From IMG/VR virus record IMGVR_UViG_3300028025_001197, positions 1 to 24,423 of that record: a stretch of DNA of 24,423 bases; one strand, 5' to 3'. The position numbers and the translations under genes are program-made. Below the pieces are notes generated by a model that was not told where the DNA came from, ran no database searches, and worked only from the letters and a program-made list of their open reading frames with translations. The DNA is from a virus. Positions 21,411 to 24,423 of the stretch are shown here, piece by piece (positions within the stretch are counted from its first letter, which is position 1; each line of letters opens with the position of its first letter).

Positions 21411-22547
21411 TTAAATTTTATTGATTATTGATATAAATGAACCCACTGGCAATTCTTCTGCTTTTTGCTGCGGCTCTGTCGCAATGACTGGAGCAGTGCT
21501 ACTCATCATCTCGATTGCTTGTGCGAGTTGTTTTACTTTAATTAAGCACAGGTCGATTGTCTCATCAGTGACATCGCTATCACGAATAAACTTCTCGAAT
21601 GCTTTGATTTGATCCTTAACTTGTTCTACGTTACCCATATTTTTTAATCCTAATAATGGTGTGTTCTCATTTGCACCCCAAGCAGTTAAACTTGAGCCTT
21701 CAAACAACATAACCTCGTGTATCTCATTAGCCTCACCACTCTTTTGCTCTCTTAGTGTTCTAAAGCCAATAGAATGCTCACCAATGAGTCCACTCTCTAC
21801 CATCTTAATAAAGTCCTTACCAAGTTGGTGAGTGCCTATTTTTGACTCGTAATATAGTCCATAGCTATCTTCCTTTAGATTCATCAATTTACCCAAAGGT
21901 TTAGATGGGTCGTGGTTTAGTAAGTGCTTAATCCTTTGCTTACCATCTACACCCCAATCTTGGATAGAACGCTTAAAGGCTCCTGGCATCATAATATCAC
22001 CATCGCTATCCACCATACCAAATGCAGAGAAGTAACCACTTACTACCCCACTTTTCGCATCAACATCTTTGACCTCAAGACCAAAAGACTTGTAATTGTA
22101 TATCATATTTTTTTTATTATCGATTTGATCCAATTTATTTATTGCCCAATTAATTCCAGCATCACCACCCCAAGCATCCCACATTATACCACCACAACCT
22201 TCGTTATATGGGACATCTTTGTGCTGTTGATGTCTCTTAAATGAAGCCATCCTTGCGATAGTATCACGTGACAATCTCTCACGGTTTGCAAGTTGCCTTG
22301 CTCTTGTCCATCCCACATCAGTCCCACAAGTGCTGCCATTCTCCTCTTTATACTTTAGCGCCCTCTTAGCATTATTAGTCGCTGCCTCTGGATAGTCGTT
22401 GTAAGTGTCCGCCTTTTCCTCTTTTCCATTCTCTCCCTCCTCTGCCAAATAAGCCCTATAAGCCTCGTTGGCATTATCCCTTGTAGTATAGATACATTCA
22501 CCATCTCCTATTCTATATTTTCCGTTTGAACATTCGTAAACTGGCAT
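21411..22547 (-). CDS. Prohead protease fused to a conserved N-terminal domain
   Basis: The C-terminal part (about 150-300) is an HK97-type prohead protease (U35): MVDSDGDIMMPGAFKRSI (178-195), IKHLLNHDPSKPLGKL (206-221) with catalytic His212, and GLIGEHSIGFR (253-263) with nucleophile Ser259, then the SLTAWGANENTPL end. It cuts the delta domain of the capsid protein. The N-terminal 145 residues are different: a small Cys-containing segment (ECSNGKYRIGDGECIYTT, 5-22) and a helical domain with NGSTCGTDVGWTRARQLANR (70-89), RLSRDTIARMASFKRH (91-106) and GGIMWDAWGGDAGINWA (119-135). That domain occurs in other phage head proteins but I know no function. The total length (378) is about twice a simple protease. 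Confidence 0.85.
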   Translation of the reverse strand: MPVYECSNGKYRIGDGECIYTTRDNANEAYRAYLAEEGENGKEEKADTYNDYPEAATNNAKRALKYKEENGSTCGTDVGWTRARQLANRERLSRDTIARMASFKRHQQHKDVPYNEGCGGIMWDAWGGDAGINWAINKLDQIDNKKNMIYNYKSFGLEVKDVDAKSGVVSGYFSAFGMVDSDGDIMMPGAFKRSIQDWGVDGKQRIKHLLNHDPSKPLGKLMNLKEDSYGLYYESKIGTHQLGKDFIKMVESGLIGEHSIGFRTLREQKSGEANEIHEVMLFEGSSLTAWGANENTPLLGLKNMGNVEQVKDQIKAFEKFIRDSDVTDETIDLCLIKVKQLAQAIEMMSSTAPVIATEPQQKAEELPVGSFISIINKI

Positions 22548-22548
22548 A

Positions 22549-23376
22549 TTATTTTCTTATTAGTTGTCCGTTTGCATCTCGCTTAGGAATAAATCCTACC
22601 GCGCATCTGCAATTAATTGTAAATCCTTTTGGTGCTGTTGGGTCTCCTGGTGCATCCACCACGATAGGTCTCCCAACCTTATCCGCACTTATGAATGGCT
22701 CGTTGTATGCTACAATCTGCCCATCCATATTCCAATGGTCAAAGAAGTCTTTAGGTATGCGTCTTGTTCTAGCATCTCTTGTGCTTATCCAAATCTTATC
22801 AACTTGGAATGGCAACTTCTCTGCACCTTTTAATGCTGCATAGTTACTTGCTCTCATCACCTCAGTTCTTGCTATCATCACGCTCCTATACCTTGCATAT
22901 TGTATCTGTGGGTCACTCAGCACCAACTTTGCTATTTCCTCATTGCTCAATCCTTGTGCCATCGCATCGTTCACTATTACTATCAACCTATCTTTGGTTG
23001 TCTTAGTCATTAGTGATGCAAGTAAAAACCCCCACTGAATTAGAAATGATGTTATCTCATCAAGCAACTCATCATTTATACCAAATGGGTTAGCAGCCTT
23101 CTTGCTATCGACACTCACTGCCCTAAATGTTGCGTTGCCGAATATTGTAGCCACCTCTCTGTACATCTGCCTCATAATAGGCATTATCCTATCATCCCAA
23201 GCAACCGCACCAAGCCCACTCACCGCAGCACTCGCACCATCTCTTCTCACACTTCTTGCAAAGTTCTCTAACTCACTTTTTAATACACCAAAAAACAAAG
23301 AACTATATTTCTTATCAAGAGTCCTTCGCAGCCTCTCCACCTTTAGCCAATATGTCCCTCGCTGCGTTGCGTTCAT
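22549..23376 (-). CDS. SPP1 gp7 / MuF-like head morphogenesis protein
   Basis: The 275-residue protein has the MuF domain in its C-terminal half. Its elements are MIARTEVMRASNYAALKGAE (167-186), KIWISTRDARTR (194-205) with H-x-NMDGQ (214-220), and DAPGDPTAPKG plus NCRCAVGF (241-262), where the Asp, His and Cys pair are conserved. The N-terminal half is helical with a possible membrane-like stretch (FLIQWGFLLASLM, 111-123). MuF proteins sit near the portal inside the head and are injected or help DNA exit. The catalytic toxin domains sometimes fused to MuF are absent. Its place between portal and protease genes is standard. Confidence 0.85.
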   Translation of the reverse strand: MNATQRGTYWLKVERLRRTLDKKYSSLFFGVLKSELENFARSVRRDGASAAVSGLGAVAWDDRIMPIMRQMYREVATIFGNATFRAVSVDSKKAANPFGINDELLDEITSFLIQWGFLLASLMTKTTKDRLIVIVNDAMAQGLSNEEIAKLVLSDPQIQYARYRSVMIARTEVMRASNYAALKGAEKLPFQVDKIWISTRDARTRRIPKDFFDHWNMDGQIVAYNEPFISADKVGRPIVVDAPGDPTAPKGFTINCRCAVGFIPKRDANGQLIRK

Positions 23377-23390
23377 TGATAAGTTTTATT

Positions 23391-24423
23391 TTATACGACA
23401 TCCTCACTTGCATCCTCATCGTCCTCTCTGTCAGGCACGTCATTTCCGTAGGGATCTTCGGAAATCTCTTCATCACGATCGCCCATATCTCTTTGTCTGT
23501 TGTCGTTGCTATTATCATCTGCTATGCTTAGGTCCATCATTACTTGAGTGATTGGCACAAGCCCCTGATTGATATAACTCATATCCCACGCACCCTCTTT
23601 CTTAGAATAGTTCATAGCTACTCTCTTCTCATCCATCGTTAGCCAGTTCGCATCACGAAGAGAACGAACCATCCTCTCCATATCTTGCTGCATCTCTGGT
23701 AGTGCAGTTATATCAAAGTCAATGAACACATCCTCTCCAAATCTTGGCACCAACCATTTGTTCAACTCATCTCTAAGTGAGCAGCACATCGGCATAATAG
23801 TGTTGGTAATTAGGTCACGCATTGCATTTTGGTAGTTATTGTATGATGACGTATCAACATCGAATAACACCGCTGGCATACCGAATACTCTACACCACTG
23901 ATGAAGGCTCATCTGCATTGTTTTCACTAGCTCCATATCCACAGAGGATAGACCAAAGTTTAAATAGTCCCAAGGTGTTTGTAGCACTGCAACCTTGCCT
24001 TTATTGTCCACAGTGTTGATGTCCTCATTCACTGCTCTTTTAATAATGTTTGCTTGCTCTATTGTAAATGATGGCACTACTGTACCAAGTGGCTTCGGAG
24101 TAATTGCTCCCTTCGCTCCACCATTCGCAGCCATCATTGCACTCGCATCAGCAGCATTGTTGCTCATACGAAGTGTTTTGTATGCTGCATGTAATGGTGA
24201 CAACCCACGCAAATGCGTTCTTGTAGTTGCATCAAAGTCTGGGTTCCAAGTTTTCCATTGGCAAACTTGTTCTTTAGGAATATCTATTCCTCTGTCCACC
24301 ATAAGTCTATAACCAACGAGTCCGTAGAGGTCGTTAGGGTCGGGGTAGATGTCCAAGAAATGGGTTGGAAGTACGTTAAGTTCAGCGAACTTTCCCCCCA
24401 TCTTTCCATCATTGCCGTAAATA
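23391..24423 (-). CDS. HK97-type portal protein, C-terminal part
   Basis: The frame is open to the right edge (ATG at 24401 is internal), so the N-terminus is outside. The visible 343 residues include FLDIYPDPNDLYG, WNPDFDATTRTHLRGLSPLH, an Ala-rich helix with ANGGAKGAI, then the crown-type part NYQNAMRDLITNTIMPMCCS and the long helix region with DFDITALPEMQQDMERMVR. These are the usual elements of HK97-family portals (phage_portal): L-x-G-x-SPL, N-x-x-x-P-G-x-x near GVI, and a Y-NN-x-x-x-A block. The last 45 residues are very acidic. The portal forms the dodecameric DNA channel at one capsid vertex. The terminase genes probably lie further upstream, outside the window. Confidence 0.85.
   Translation of the reverse strand, partial: IYGNDGKMGGKFAELNVLPTHFLDIYPDPNDLYGLVGYRLMVDRGIDIPKEQVCQWKTWNPDFDATTRTHLRGLSPLHAAYKTLRMSNNAADASAMMAANGGAKGAITPKPLGTVVPSFTIEQANIIKRAVNEDINTVDNKGKVAVLQTPWDYLNFGLSSVDMELVKTMQMSLHQWCRVFGMPAVLFDVDTSSYNNYQNAMRDLITNTIMPMCCSLRDELNKWLVPRFGEDVFIDFDITALPEMQQDMERMVRSLRDANWLTMDEKRVAMNYSKKEGAWDMSYINQGLVPITQVMMDLSIADDNSNDNRQRDMGDRDEEISEDPYGNDVPDREDDEDASEDVV

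Overview
The window is part of a tailed-phage genome or prophage, and every supported gene lies on the minus strand, so transcription runs from the right edge to the left. The host is most likely a member of the Bacteroidota. The evidence is an AT-rich composition, A-rich upstream regions without a GGAGG-type ribosome binding site before most genes, a promoter at 3028..3058 that matches the Bacteroidota form (TTTG, 19 bases, TAnnTTTG), and tail-fibre repeats of a kind common in phages of that phylum. No integrase, attachment site, tRNA, CRISPR array or host gene is visible, so lytic phage and prophage cannot be told apart. The tail genes (tape measure, tail terminator, tail tube, spliced-frame chaperone, no sheath) indicate a long, non-contractile siphovirus tail. 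The capsid genes are of the HK97 fold.

In transcription order, the head module comes first: portal (N-terminus off the right edge), MuF/SPP1 gp7-like protein, a prohead protease with an extra N-terminal domain, and an HK97-type major capsid protein with its own delta (scaffold) region. A strong intrinsic terminator follows the capsid gene directly. Next come two genes that are not standard structural genes, a SAM-dependent methyltransferase and a GT4-type glycosyltransferase. Then the morphogenesis order resumes: gp6-like connector, gp10-like protein, tail terminator, tail tube, tail assembly chaperone with a programmed -1 frameshift on A-AAA-AAG, short tape measure protein, large tail-hub protein and a second tail-tube-like protein.

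The adsorption and lysis region (11342 down to 4479) holds a small holin-like membrane protein, a membrane-anchored coiled-coil protein, a BppU-like small protein, two large fibre proteins with a small gene between them, an Amidase_2 endolysin, a small coiled-coil protein, and a protein with a lipobox at one end and a transmembrane segment at the other, which fits a unimolecular spanin. The same transcript seems to continue through a DEDDy exonuclease and an HExxH protein to a terminator at 3109..3140.

The left part (3058 down to 1) looks like early or DNA-metabolism genes: a promoter, an XRE-type regulator, two unknown proteins, a probable ssDNA-binding protein, an intergenic stretch of about 270 bases with two terminators and other hairpins, a PD-(D/E)XK exonuclease, a MazG-like protein, two tiny overlapping ORFs and the start of a NUMOD4-type homing endonuclease. 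The most notable points are the modification cassette behind the capsid terminator, the frameshift chaperone, the probable u-spanin, the second tail-tube-like protein and the protease fusion.
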